A stretch of DNA of 64,000 nucleotides, taken from assembly GCF_027579695.1 (NCBI RefSeq), contig NC_083590.1, forward strand, positions 17,466,446 through 17,530,445. The letters run 5' to 3'. Made by a program: the position numbers and the translations under genes. The stretch comes from Neoarius graeffei. Lineage: Eukaryota; Chordata; Actinopteri; Siluriformes; Ariidae. How positions within the stretch are numbered: position 1 is the stretch's first letter; the number at the start of each line of letters is the position of its first letter. Under the pieces are notes generated by a model, which worked only from the letters and a program-made list of their open reading frames with translations, was not told where the DNA came from and made no database searches. Shown in pieces: positions 22,613 through 32,825 of this stretch.

Positions 22613-23030
22613 TATTTCAAGTGTCGACTCTGTTAGTCATTGTTGACTCTGTTAACTTTAAACTGGGCAATCTATTAACAAAACTGACGATAATAGAGTT
22701 GACATTTTCCACCAATTTTTGTCTTAACTCTACATGATAACCTCAAACTAGCTACCACACGGCATGTATAAAAACAGAATTCTATGGATTTTAATCATAT
22801 TTTTGTTTTAAAAAAAATGACTGTGAGATCCACACCAATACCACAATAACAGAGTTGACAAATAATTAACCTACTGTTGGTGTAAAATCCTCAACATTTT
22901 GGAGAAGTTAATGAGAGAAGAAACAGAACATACCTTATGGCCTTTCTGAAGTTTCCCACCAGAAGAAGTGACATCACTCGGTGCAGATGTCATGCGTATT
23001 ATTAAAAAGCCAGACATGAATATAAAATGG
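22613..23030. repeat. Dispersed repeat B, copy 1
   Basis: About 400 bp, starting TATTTCAAGTGTCGACTCTG, is shared with 30288-30690. Matching blocks include AACCTCAAACTAGCTACCAC, GGATTTTAATCATATT, TACTGTTGGTGTAAAAT and GAAGTGACATCACTCGGTGC. It has no frame and no known family that I can name. Its left end coincides with the end of the fold-back Tc1. Confidence 0.85.
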
Positions 23031-23532
23031 CTTACAAATAATGAAACAAAATGTTTCAACATTAACACAATACTGTAAACAATAATCGGTAAGCCATAAT
23101 AAATGAAACAAAGTCAGTATTTGGTGTGAGACGGACCTTTGCTTTAAAAAAAAAAAAATAGTAGTCTCAGGTCCAGTGAGTGCAGTTTTATGCGGAAATG
23201 AGCTGTAGGTTTTACTGAGCATCTTCCAGAACCAGCCACAGTTCTTCTGGACACTTTGACTGTCACACTCGCTTCTTCATTTTGCACCAAAACCCAGCAG
23301 CCTTCATTATGTTTTCTTTTATCATCTGAAAAATGATCTCTTATGGAGCATGCTGCTCAGATACAAACTTTTTTTTCTGTAACATTTAATTTTGTGCTGG
23401 AAAAAGAAACGAACGTTTGGACTCTAAAATGTTTCTGTACTGACTCGATAATGTAGTAGCTATAAAATAGAAATCTATAACAAAGTTTGTATGAAGAAAA
23501 ACATACAGGGCCTAAAACTTATGCACCGTACT
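23031..23532. mobile_element. Non-autonomous Tc1-like MITE C, copy 1 (left end missing)
   Basis: It shares sequence with 51490-51791 plus 53943-54160: blocks AAGTCAGTATTTGGTGTGAG, CTCAGGTCCAGTGAGTGCAG, GTAACATTTAATTTTGTGCT and GACTCGATAATGTAG. The right terminus is GCACCGTACTG followed by TA. The left part, with the complementary terminus, is replaced by repeat B. Confidence 0.85.
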
Positions 23533-23539
23533 GTATATC

Positions 23540-24600
23540 GACTCTCTGAACTAAAAACATGCAGAAAAGTAATGTGATGCTAATTTGCCATGTTAAAGCT
23601 CTGTGCATGAAATTGGAAGCATACATTTTAATTAAGCCCCCCCCCCAATTGCAAATCACAACTGACCACTATAAATCATTTGGTATCACTGAAAAACTAT
23701 TTTTCCCCGTTTCTCAAAGAGTGAAAGGCCTTTTCAGGTCCAGATAAAGTGCTAATAAATTACCCGTGTTTCCTGCCTAATGGATGTCAGCCTGCCGCTG
23801 CGAGATATCATTGTGTGTCATGAATATTTCGATGGCGTGATTAGATCAAATAAAAATGCACTGAATTCCTAAACAGCTCCGCCGAGACGCCGCTGATCAG
23901 AAATGGCTATTTTAGCTGAAACAGATTATATTCCTTGCATATAAGGAGATAAGGAGTAATTACTCTGACATTGGCTCAGTGTTTGTCTCCTGTACCTGCA
24001 CAGGGGTTTATAGGATCTCCATGCTGTTGGGAAAACGCACATTTCTGACGATATGTGATGACTGATGTGTGCGACATAAAAAAAATGGTAAGAGAAAGAA
24101 ATCTGCATAATATCAATCAGTTATTTACAGATATTTTATTTAGTACCTTTGTTTTTGTCTTTTACTGGAGAACTCTCATGTCTACATCCGTTAATTGTGA
24201 TCTAATAGGCAAATATTTGTATATGTATGTATTTGTATATTTGAAGTATCTGTAGGTTTCTGTATTTCCTGAGACAGACAGACAGACAGACAGACAGATT
24301 AACTTGTGTCAGTCCATCTCTCCCACATATCTACAGAAATACTGGTATGATCACATTTACTTTCAATTTTTAAATGAAAACAAGGAACGAATCAACTGAT
24401 TTCACTTAAAACATAAAAGTAGGCATATTAGGAGAAAATTCAAATTTAATCCAAATTGCTTGAAACTGCTCTCATTGAATTCAGAATTGAATGCAGAACA
24501 TGTTTTTTTTTTTTTACAGAATTAAAATGTTTATCTGTTCTTGAGATATCACAAATCAAAGATTGAAAAAAAAAATGGCTTAATTTTTTGAAAACTGCCA
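23540..24600. other. Spacer with a possible conserved noncoding segment
   Basis: The segment 23740-23960 is repeat-free and includes GATAAAGTGCTAATAAATTA, GCCTAATGGATGTCAG and GATATCATTG, resembling conserved noncoding DNA. An ACAG microsatellite is at 24273-24298. No exon is recognised. Confidence 0.35.
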
Positions 24601-24897
24601 TAATATTCTGTGTGAGGACATGGTAGCCGCGAGGTCTTAAAAGTCTTAAAAAAGTCTTAAATTTAATATTCCAAAATTAAGGCCTTAAAAAGTCTTAAAT
24701 TGCTTTGCCCAAGTCTTAATTTTTTAAACAAATGTCTTAAATTTACTCATACTATTCTACAATGTGAAAACGTGGGTTTTGCGTAACATCAGTGAATTTC
24801 TTGGAGTATGCGCAAAGAAAGAAATAATATTTATACATTTTCACACCAGCGCAATCGTCGGAGTCCGTGGTGGAGAGGAGACTCCGCGAGTCACAGC

Positions 24898-25474
24898 ATG
24901 GGGAAGTGTCGTTTTAATCAGCAGTGGCTTTCAGATGAAAGATATCATGATTGGGTGAGGGAGGTTCCTGGAAGCGACGTTGAAGCAAGATGCTGTGTTT
25001 GTCGAAAGACCTTCAAGTTGTCCACTATAGGTCATTTCACTTTAGAGTCTCACATGAAGAGCTCAAAGCACATCGCATCTGCCCTCCACCGCCACCAGCC
25101 AATCGCTCAGTTCTGCACGGTTCAATCTCCGAATGCACCTGGAGTTGGCACTAGCACCACTGTCAAACGTCAGCAGCATCAGCCAAGCCAGCCATCATCG
25201 GCAAGGCTAGCAACAACACAAGGGCCGAGCAGTGGCATGATGGGTGTCGGTGGAACCCTGACACTTCGGGCAGAGGTGCTCTGGATTTTAAAAACAATTA
25301 CCGAACACCACTCGTACAGCTTGAATGAGGGCATAAGCGAACTCTTTAAGGCTGTGTTCCCAGACTCAGAAGTCGCTACAACATTCTCCTGTGGAAAAAA
25401 CAAAACGTCTTACATAACAAAATTCAGTCTTGCTCCTTATATAACAAAGGAGTTGGTCAAAGACGTTAACGAGG
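24898..25474 (+). pseudogene. hAT transposase, N-terminal exon with zinc finger
   Basis: From MGKCRFNQQWLSDERYHDW the exon carries a BED-like zinc finger (CCVCRKTFKLS then HFTLESHMKSSKH: C-x2-C and two His). It is followed by a Ser/Gln-rich linker and the segment SEVATTFSCGKNKTSYITKF, typical of teleost hAT proteins. After KDVNEASG the frame enters the CTAT microsatellite, and no continuation is found. A possible splice donor GTGGTG lies at about 25475. It is a fragment, not a functional gene. Confidence 0.75.
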
Positions 25475-25487
25475 CAAGTGGTGGATT

Positions 25488-25690
25488 ATCTATATCTTTT
25501 TATCTTTCCTCTCCTCTCTCCTATCTATCTCTTATGTCTGTCTACCACTCTGTTATCTATCTATATTATGTCTGTCGCTCTCTCCTATCAATCTCTTATC
25601 CATCTGTATACCTCTTTCCTATCTATCTATTTATCTCATTGTGTCTCTTATCTATCCATCTCCACATCTATGTCTTCCCTCCCTCCCTTG
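25488..25690. repeat. (CTAT)n-rich degenerate microsatellite
   Basis: CTATCTAT and TCTCTTAT units directly follow the hAT exon. They keep a plus frame open with Ser/Leu/Tyr-rich residues that are not protein evidence. Confidence 0.9.
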
Positions 25691-25735
25691 TTTACTAGGA
25701 GTATTTACATTTCTTTTTATCCTTCAAAATGTAAA

Positions 25736-26102
25736 CGGCACGGTGGTGTAGTGGTTAGCGCTGTCGCCTCACAGCAAGAAGGTCTGGGTTCGAGCCCTGT
25801 GGCCGGCGAGGGCCTTTCTGTGCGGAGTTTGCATGTTCTCCCCGTGTCCGCGTGGGTTTCCTCCGGGTGCTCCGGTTTCCCCCACAGTCCAAAGACATGC
25901 AGGTTAGGTTAACTGGTGACTCTAAATTGACCGTAGGTGTGAATGTGAGTGTGAATGGTTGTCTGTGTGTCAGCCCTGTGATGACCTGGCGACTTGTCCA
26001 GGGTGTACCCCGCCTTTCGCCTGTAGTCAGCTGGGATAGGCTCCAGCTTGCCTGCGACCCTGTAGAACAGGATAAAGCGGCTAGAGATAATGAGATGAGA
26101 TG
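25736..26102 (+). mobile_element. V-domain tRNA SINE, type A, copy 3 with 10-bp target duplication
   Basis: Full-length, from CGGCACGGTGGTGTAG to GATAATGAGATGAGATG. AAAATGTAAA lies on both sides (25726-25735, 26103-26112). It is inserted in the hAT-like element. Confidence 0.95.
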
Positions 26103-26599
26103 AAAATGTAAAATGGTTGAAGCAAGTTGAATGCTGGGAAACTAAGACAAAGAGTTTGTCTGTTTATCATCTCTGGGTGCATGGCCATAATTAGTTTAGA
26201 GACAGTTCTTTAGGCCTTGAGTTAGGCCCTCAGTTTGGCTTTTTGACTGGTGAGTGCACACCTTTGGCATTAATGTATTGGTATGCCTATTGCATTTTTG
26301 TGTACCTTTAAGGCCATGACTTGTACCCTACGTTGTGCTCCTTTCTTCCAGGTTTAGACTTGTTTTTTTGTCTTGAATGTGAAGATTCGACAAGCAATGC
26401 ACATAATGACTTTTAAGTATATAACTTTTATAATAAAAGTATTTTTACTTGAAACATTTGTCATTATTGGGAATTTGATCTGGTGTTCTACGACCGCATA
26501 ATGGGTGCAATGTAGGTCTTAATTCTCATTTAAGTGGTCTTAAAAAGGTCTTAAAAAAGTCTTAAATTTATGGTGGTCAAACCTGGGGAAACCCTGGAG

Positions 26600-28350
26600 G
26601 ATCACATGGTCCAAAATGGGCCTCATTAACCAATGAGATCAAATGTTTTTTCTTAATAACTTTCCTATTTTTCAAGATATTTCAGTGCATTCTGATTGGT
26701 TCCTTGGCGGGCAGAATTTTCCCGTAATGCCTGTGGGCAATTAACGGACTTTCTTTCCAAGGCACCAGCTTTGAATTTTGCACAAAAAAAAAAAAAACCT
26801 GACAAAAAAAGATTAATTGGAAAACTAAACAGAATCAAATACAGCCGAAACACAAAAGACAAACAAGTTACTGAGTTGTTCAAGAAATGAGCAGCGACGA
26901 ACATTCAGAAACCGCTAACCGCAAACAGAAATTCAGTTCTGACACTGCTAGCTGATTATTCTGCATGCATGACTCAACTATGTTACAAATATGATGTGAC
27001 TGAAAGCAGCGTCACGCCTCATTATAATGACTGTCTCTTTTAATTTTAGAAATAAAAAAAACACACATCATAAACTCCTTATTAACCTTGCTTACTTGGT
27101 CTTTATGGGAAAATATCAGACTGATGTCTATTATTTTCCCATAAAGACCTCACACTCAGTTAATAGATAGTTATTATTCCACAGTTTGGTCACGTATCCA
27201 AAAAAAGATGTGAAATATTAAAGAATAAAATGGCAGAAAAGTGTCACTGAGTGTGAGTGTAAATGCATGCAAGCTACATTGTTTCAGCGAAGTAAACAAA
27301 CTGTCATTAGATTAGCGAGACGTCTCTCTGGAGTTGCTATTTAACTTGGTGAAGTTGCTTGGTGTAATTGTTAATTACTTTGCCCATATGTTTCCCATAA
27401 AGCACCTCTTCAATCCATATGGCACTTTTGTTGATGAGACTTGTCGTGCACATTGCGTGTTTCCAAGAGTGATGCACGAGACTGGGTCTAATGCGAAACT
27501 CTAAAATTCCTAATTGTGTAAGAAAAAAAACAGCTATTTTGCACAGATGGTTGTCAGAAAAGGACGCATCAGTCGAGATGTTCGACTACAATGCAGTGCA
27601 CGGCTCAGACAAAATGTTATTTACCCAAAAAAACTCCAAAAAGATAACGAGTGAGAAGAGACTCGAAAACATCTGGAAAAGGAAACGTGGCATCTGAGAG
27701 ATTGCACACTTGTCAGTCATCAGCTGTAAAGGCACTCTCCGGGTTGACAAGCTTTCATCAAGCATGCTGATGTTTATCGGTCCAGCAGGCTGCAGGATGG
27801 TGGATTGTTGGAGCTCACAAAGCCAATCAAATCCCTGACTTCGCAGGATCATTTTGCACATTTATCCTTCATTTGTGGCAAACCAAATTCTCTCATATTA
27901 TTCCCCCATCAAGTGCATACCTCAGGTCATTAGTGACCTCATTCATCCCTGATCCTCATCAACTCTGTAGTTAGATGCCACCTCATTGTAGCTTTTACCA
28001 ATTCATCAATACGGAAATGCTATAAAAAGACACTAAGGAGGGTGTGTGTGTGTGTGTGTGTGAGAGGGATTTATTTATTTCGCTGGCATATTTTGGCTCC
28101 ACTTCTCCCCTTCGAGTGAAGCATCACTGCAAATCAACCCAAAGTTCTTCTTCCTGATCACCTTTATCCTATGATGAATAGTCTGTCCTGATGGGCGTAG
28201 TCTATTCCAGGATGACTCCACCCCCTTGCCACATCTTAACAACACCTATGACATTCAGACACGTCTTCGACAGCGCTCTCAACCACCATCATCACAACAC
28301 TGTATCATTTGGAAGATATCCATCGCTCCAGTACAGTTTTATATACCATA
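26600..28350. other. Intergenic DNA, no gene seen
   Basis: Short open frames on both strands around 26665-26900 and 27490-27860 are rich in Lys/Asn and show no domain. A GT microsatellite lies at 28041-28062. No repeat boundary is recognised. Confidence 0.45.
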
Positions 28351-28559
28351 TATGTATAGTGGCAAGAAAAAGTAAGTGAACCCTTTGGAATTACCTGCAT
28401 ATATGTATAAATTGATCTTAAAATATGGTCTGATCTTCAGCTAAGTTACAATATTGAATGAAGACTATCTGTTTTAACTAGTAACACACAAACAGTTATA
28501 GTTTATCATGTCTTTATTCAACTCACCGATTAAACATTTCCAGTGCTGGGAGAAAAAAT

Positions 28560-29070
28560 AAGTGAACCCTTGGATTGAATAACTTATTTTGGTTCAACCT
28601 TCTTTGGCAGCAGTAATCTCAAAGTGCTTCTGATACCTGTGGATCACACCTGCACACGTTCAGGAGGCATTCTGATCATTCTTTGTGACAGAACTGCTTC
28701 TGCTCAGCCATATTCCTAGAATGTCTGGTGTGAATCATTCTCTATTGGGTGAAGGTCTGGGCTCTGACTGGGCCACTCCAAAAAGTGGATTTTCCTTTTT
28801 TAAAACAATCCTGTTGTAGATGTACTTCAATGTTTAGCATCATTGTCCTGCTGCATCTCCTAACTTCTACTCAGCTTCAACTGACCTGACATTATCATTA
28901 TCCTGTAGGATACCTTGATAATCTTGGGAATTCATTTTCCTGTCGAAGATGGCAAGCTGTCCAGGGCTCAAGGCAGCAAAGCCACTCCAAATCATGATGC
29001 TCCTTCAACCGTACTTTACCACTGGGATGATGTTTTCACATGTCCCATTTATGCCATTCTATAACTGCAA
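28560..29070 (-). pseudogene. Tc1 transposase C-terminal half, decayed
   Basis: On the minus strand, sequence around ATCATGATTTGGAGTGGCTT (metal-binding core region) and GGAGTGGCCCAGTCAGAGCC (WPSQSPDLN-type region) is recognisable but full of stops and frameshifts. The other half of the same gene lies at 31060-31320. Confidence 0.7.
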
Positions 29071-29224
29071 GTATAGATAGTTTTCACTGACGTCACGGCA
29101 TTGCGGGGAAAGCCCTCCAGCCGCCATCTTGTGGGTCAAACAAAACGGACCATTGCCATTACCGGCTACATTATCTCGGACGAATTTATGAAGTTATATA
29201 GTCAGTTTTCTAAAATAAAGATCA

Positions 29225-29548
29225 ATGTCGGCAAAATCAAGCAAACAGAAGTATATAGATACATTGGACGACATCTCACGACAACAGTATGCAGCCAAAC
29301 TGGCCTTGATTGGGGGAATTGACCCCTACGAAGTGGACAAAGATGCATTTTCAAGTGACTATGCAGGGCTGCCATCCATATCGTACCCTGATATTGTGAA
29401 CTATTTCGTGAATAGTAAAAGTGCCTACACACTTGACGACCTCAAAGCATACAAGTCGCTGGAGTCATACAATTATTTTGTCTGTGGCTGGGTCCGTGAA
29501 GTCCACCATATAAAAACAAGTGACAGTCGTGTCCTAATTACAGCCAAG
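29225..29548 (+). pseudogene. YqaJ/SWIM-type transposon protein, first exon only
   Basis: From MSAKSSKQKYIDTLDDISRQ to LITAK, 108 codons ending at a good splice donor (AAG/GTATGT). The segment YPDIVNYFVNSKSAYTLDDL followed by KAYKSLESYNYFVCGWVREV is the typical N-terminal block of the large YqaJ-nuclease proteins of ISL2EU-like transposons in fish. The SWIM finger and nuclease exons are not found downstream, where the palindrome begins. It cannot give a functional enzyme. Confidence 0.75.
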
Positions 29549-29607
29549 GTATGTAAACATTGGAATTTTAGAGCTCTCAACACTGCATATAAATAATATT
29601 TATCATG

Positions 29608-29755
29608 CAGTCCATGAAACATAGGAAGTATAAGGATGAGAAAAAAACAGTAAATCGGAAAGCTGCGCACATTTGCGCAGCTTTGTGCAAATGTGCGCAG
29701 CTTTCCGATTTACTGTTTTTTTCTCATCCTTATACTTCCTATGTTTCATGGACTG
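29608..29755. repeat. Perfect palindrome, 68-bp arms, 12-bp spacer
   Basis: The left arm 29608-29675 and right arm 29688-29755 are exact reverse complements, checked base by base, including the seven-A/seven-T run. The spacer is CGCAGCTTTGTG. It lies between the two truncated transposon genes. Confidence 0.98.
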
Positions 29756-29922
29756 TAACGGATTTGCTTATTTAGTAATTTTAATACAGAATTTACTTTG
29801 AAATTATAATCAGACACTCCAATGCCCCCCCTAAAAAAAAAAATCGGATCTGCGCGATACACGATGTTTTGGTTTCTAAAAACAAACTTAAACACAATTG
29901 ATTGTTTATTTAAACAACTTAC

Positions 29923-30136
29923 CACTTAGAAAATGATCAGAGCAGACTTTGCTGTGTTTGGAAGGCTGATAATCTTTGCGGTTGATTCTCGCAAGCCATA
30001 GATTTCTCCTTTGTATGCTGAGTTTCTTTGTTTGCTTGCCTTCATGCTCCCATACAGTGGGAATTCCATAAAAGCTCCGCTTGACTTCATCATCTGACCT
30101 ATTACGACAGCAGTGAATACAACAGGTGTGCACCAT
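29923..30136 (-). pseudogene. THAP-domain transposon protein, first exon only
   Basis: Starting at MVHTCCIHCCRNRSDDEVKR, the exon carries the C2CH THAP zinc finger: Cys-x2-Cys at the start, a central Trp (RNLWLARI), Pro in YQPSKH, and KVCSDHF at the end. It ends at a GTAAGT donor (minus strand, 29922-29917). An in-frame upstream extension to 30190 is possible. The remaining exons are absent. THAP fingers bind DNA; here the exon is a remnant inside a deleted ISL2EU-like element. Confidence 0.85.
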
Positions 30137-30287
30137 TGCTAGCTTTAAATAGCCTGCTTGGGTTCTTTTGAAGACTTTGTACTCGCGCATTACAATGTGT
30201 GCTCAGTGACCCGTACGGTAAGCTTGACCCACAAGATGGCCGCCACTAGGGAATCCCCGACTCTGTGACGTCATGTGCAAACTATGT

Positions 30288-30690
30288 ATATTTGAAGTGT
30301 TGACTCTGTCTGTCATCATCAACTCTGTTGTCATTAAACTGGGCAATCCATTAACAGAATTGATGCTAACGGAGTTGATATTTTCCACCATTTTGTGTCT
30401 TAACTCCACATGCTAACCTCAAACTAGCTACCACATGGCATGTATAAAAACCAGAATTTTATGGATTTTAATCATATTATTATTTTTAAAAATGAGTGAA
30501 AGATTCACTCCAAGATCACAATAACAGATTTGATGGATAATTAATCTACTGTTGGTGTAAAATACTCAACATTTTGTTCAAATTAATGACAGAAGAAACA
30601 TAATACTCTCTCCCTCACTGCCTTTCTGAAGTTTCCCGCCAGAGGAAGTGACATCACTTGGTGCAGGTGTCATGCGCATTATTAAAAGTC
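30288..30690. repeat. Dispersed repeat B, copy 2
   Basis: Homologous to 22613-23000 from TATTTGAAGTGTTGACTCTG through GAAGTGACATCACTTGGTGC and CATGCGCATTATTAAAA. Here an extra 370 bp (30690-31060) follows that the other copy lacks and that may be the rest of the same element, since the host Tc1 sequence resumes at about 31060. Confidence 0.85.
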
Positions 30691-31059
30691 TTTGTGGCTT
30701 TGATGTGGTTTTATATCAGAGTTGACAAGAACATTGGGATGAATTAAAAAAATTATTTAGACTTTCTATGCAATTGATTTTATAACAGTGAATAGAATAA
30801 GTCCCAAAAACAGATTGTTAGACTGAATCACTTCCTGTTTTTTCAAGCTGAATCAGGAGTTGAAGGCAGCCAATAATGGAAGGGGTGGGAGTCATTTAGT
30901 TAATGTTTTATGGATAAATTGGGTCTAAAATGTACATCAAGCATTGCTATTGGTGAAAGTTTGTCAAAATTTGCATTATTGTCCAAAACTGATTCAATAA
31001 AGATGTCTTTTCTGGAAAATAACAAAAGGTTTATCTCAAAGATGCAAAATGTACCTCGA

Positions 31060-31320
31060 ATTCTAGAATGACCCTTATATTGCTGTGTGTTCTTCCTGAA
31101 TAGTTCAACCCTTGTTTCATGAGTCCACAAAACATCTTCACAGCAGTATTGTGGAGTGTCACAGTGCTCTTTGGCAAACTTCAGACAATGCAGCAATGTT
31201 TTTGGGTTTTTTTTTTTTTTTGGAAAGCAGCTCCTTCATCCATGGTGTCCTGCTTGGACATAGACAATCTGTTCAATGTTTTGCGTATGGTAGACCCATG
31301 AACAGAGTTGAATATTTGCC
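31060..31320 (-). pseudogene. Tc1 transposase middle part, decayed
   Basis: The minus strand reads CLKFAKEHCDTPQYCCEDVL then WTHETRVELFRKNTQQY, where the first catalytic Asp of the W-(T/S)-D-E-T motif is replaced by His. An A/T homopolymer interrupts upstream. It belongs to the same split element as 28560-29070. Confidence 0.8.
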
Positions 31321-31370
31321 AAACAAAGACAAGAACAAAGCAATAATTTATGTGTTACTAGTTAAAACAA

Positions 31371-31481
31371 GACTTGTCCAGGGTGTACCCCACCTCTCGC
31401 CCATAGTCAGCTGGGATAGGCTCCAGCTTGCCTGTGACCCTGTAGAACAGGATAAGCGGCTACAGATAATGGATGGATGGA
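31371..31481 (+). mobile_element. V-domain SINE, 5'-truncated, with 8-bp target duplication
   Basis: Only the 3' third (from ACTTGTCCAGGGTGTACCCC to the GGATGGATGG tail) is present. TAAAACAA flanks it (31363-31370 and 31482-31489). It is inserted in the right terminal repeat of the old Tc1. Confidence 0.92.
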
Positions 31482-31579
31482 TAAAACAAATTGTGGTTTT
31501 TTCCATTATTGCAACTTAGATGAAGGTCAGACCATAATTTATACACAAGTGCAGGTAATTCTAAAGAATCCACTTACTT

Positions 31580-32235
31580 TTTTCACACACAGAAGGTTTT
31601 CCAAAGAACAATAGTTTGAACAAACCACATTGTTCAGTATAATGTCCATATTTTCTTACTTTCAGAAGAAGAAAACATGTGAAAAGGTTGCCGAGTGTAA
31701 ACGTGTCCAACAGCAAGGGCGTTTTGATATTAAGATTCAGTGATGTGTGTAACATCCTTCTCACTTTTTATCTTCATGTGTCAGTCTGTACAAAGCAGAC
31801 GCCCTGTGGTATTTTACAGCAGATGAATGGGGACAGTTTGATGACTTGTCTCATGAAAAGGACTTTTCAGCTTTATCAGCTAACATTGAAAATGTCCTCG
31901 TTGATTTGAAAGAGATACATGTTAATATCAGTTTGCCTTTGTCTGATTATAGAACAAGCTCATAGTCTGATCACGTGATGTGCTTTTCTCTGGATGCTTA
32001 AAGTACAATACATTGCATCAACAGAACAATGAGGAATACTTATGTAAGTATTTTATAGAAATGCTGCCCTCTAGTGGTACAACAGTGAGAACTGCAAGGA
32101 CAGTTTTATAGGTTTATTTGTTTCAGTTGGTGTTGAAAAGCATGAAATAGCTTAATTTGAATGTGAATGTTAATTAAACAATCCATATAAGCTAAATTGG
32201 ACATTTTTTGCTCTTTCATCTTTTTTAACTATTGG
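31580..32235. other. Intergenic DNA, no gene seen
   Basis: Unique-looking AT-rich sequence; no exon, repeat end or microsatellite of note. Confidence 0.45.
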
Positions 32236-32239
32236 CTTG

Positions 32240-32790
32240 CCTTTACATTAAAAGGGTTGGGCAGGGTGGAGCAGTTGGAGAAGGATTTCGGGAGTCATTT
32301 GTGATAGGAAAGTCCCAGCAAAAGTGAAAGGTAAGTTGTATAAGACAGTAGTGAGACCAGCTGTGATGTATGGATTGGAGACCGTACCCTTAACGAAGAG
32401 ACAGGAGGCAAAGTTGGAGGTGGCGGAGTTGAGGATTTTAAGGTTTGCAATGGGAGTAATGAGGTTGGACAGGATAAGGAACGAGCACATCAGAGGGACA
32501 GACAGCACATGTGGAGAGCTTGGGAATTAAGCTAAGAGAGATGGGACTGAGATGGTATGGGCACATCCTGAGAAGAGATGCGGCGCATGTTGGAAGGAGA
32601 ATGTTGAGGATGGAGCTGCCAGGCACACGAAAACGAGGAAGGCCAAAGAGGAGATACATGGATGTGATGAGACAGGACATGAAAGTGGCAGATGTGGTAG
32701 AGGAGGATGCAGAAGACAGGGAGCAATGGAGACAAAAGATCTGCTGTGGCGACCCCTAATTGGGAGTAGCCAAAAGAAGAAGAAGTTTTG
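32240..32790 (+). mobile_element. RTE-like LINE 3' fragment (reverse transcriptase C-terminus and tail)
   Basis: Reading frames spell the C-terminal part of a non-LTR reverse transcriptase: KGKLYKTVVRPAVMYGLET, RFAMGVMRLDRIRNEHIRGT, then after a frameshift near 32510 LREMGLRWYGHILRRDAAHV and KRGRPKRRYMDVMRQDMK. The 3' end reads ATCTGCTGTGGCGACCCC and AAAAGAAGAAGAAG. The element is 5'-truncated, as LINE copies usually are. Its tail matches the tail of the SINE at 36831. Confidence 0.85.
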
Positions 32791-32825
32791 CCTTTACATT
32801 AAAAGTTTTTTTTTTTTTAATTCAA

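Larger units (their letters stand above)
24625..26590 (+). mobile_element. hAT-like element with BED-type transposase N-terminus, internally deleted
   Basis: Both ends carry GTCTTAAAA(A)-AGTCTTAAATTT blocks (24633-24665 and 26515-26570). The right terminus GGGGAAACCCTG (ending 26597) resembles hAT ends; the left reads CATGGTAGCCGCGAGG. The interior holds one transposase exon, a CTAT microsatellite and a SINE. The middle and C-terminal transposase exons are missing. Confidence 0.65.
29079..30283. mobile_element. ISL2EU-like DNA transposon, internally deleted, with two convergent first exons
   Basis: The ends AGTTTTCACTGACGTCAC (left) and AGTTTGCACATGACGTCAC (right, minus strand) are inverted, each preceded by AT, consistent with a 2-bp target duplication. 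The left half encodes on plus the first exon of a SWIM/YqaJ-type protein. The right half encodes on minus a THAP-domain exon. This convergent YqaJ/THAP pair is what I know of ISL2EU elements. All later exons are absent; between the two exons lies a perfect 68-bp-arm palindrome. Confidence 0.8.
28357..31577 (-). mobile_element. Old Tc1-like element split by three later insertions
   Basis: The left terminal repeat (AGTGGCAAGAAAAAGTAAGT, to about 28560) and right terminal repeat (about 31320-31577, reading GTTACTAGTTAAAACA and ACTTAGATGAAGGTCAGACC) are complementary. Between them, 28560-29070 and 31060-31320 read on the minus strand as decayed Tc1 transposase. The element is interrupted by an ISL2EU-like element, repeat B and a truncated SINE in the right terminal repeat. 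Confidence 0.85.

Noticed and set aside
24898-25700. Host BED zinc-finger gene
   Set aside because: The frame runs into a CTAT microsatellite, and the surrounding ends look like a hAT element.
28190-28380. Short plus frame before the Tc1 left end
   Set aside because: It runs into the Tc1 terminal repeat and has no motif.
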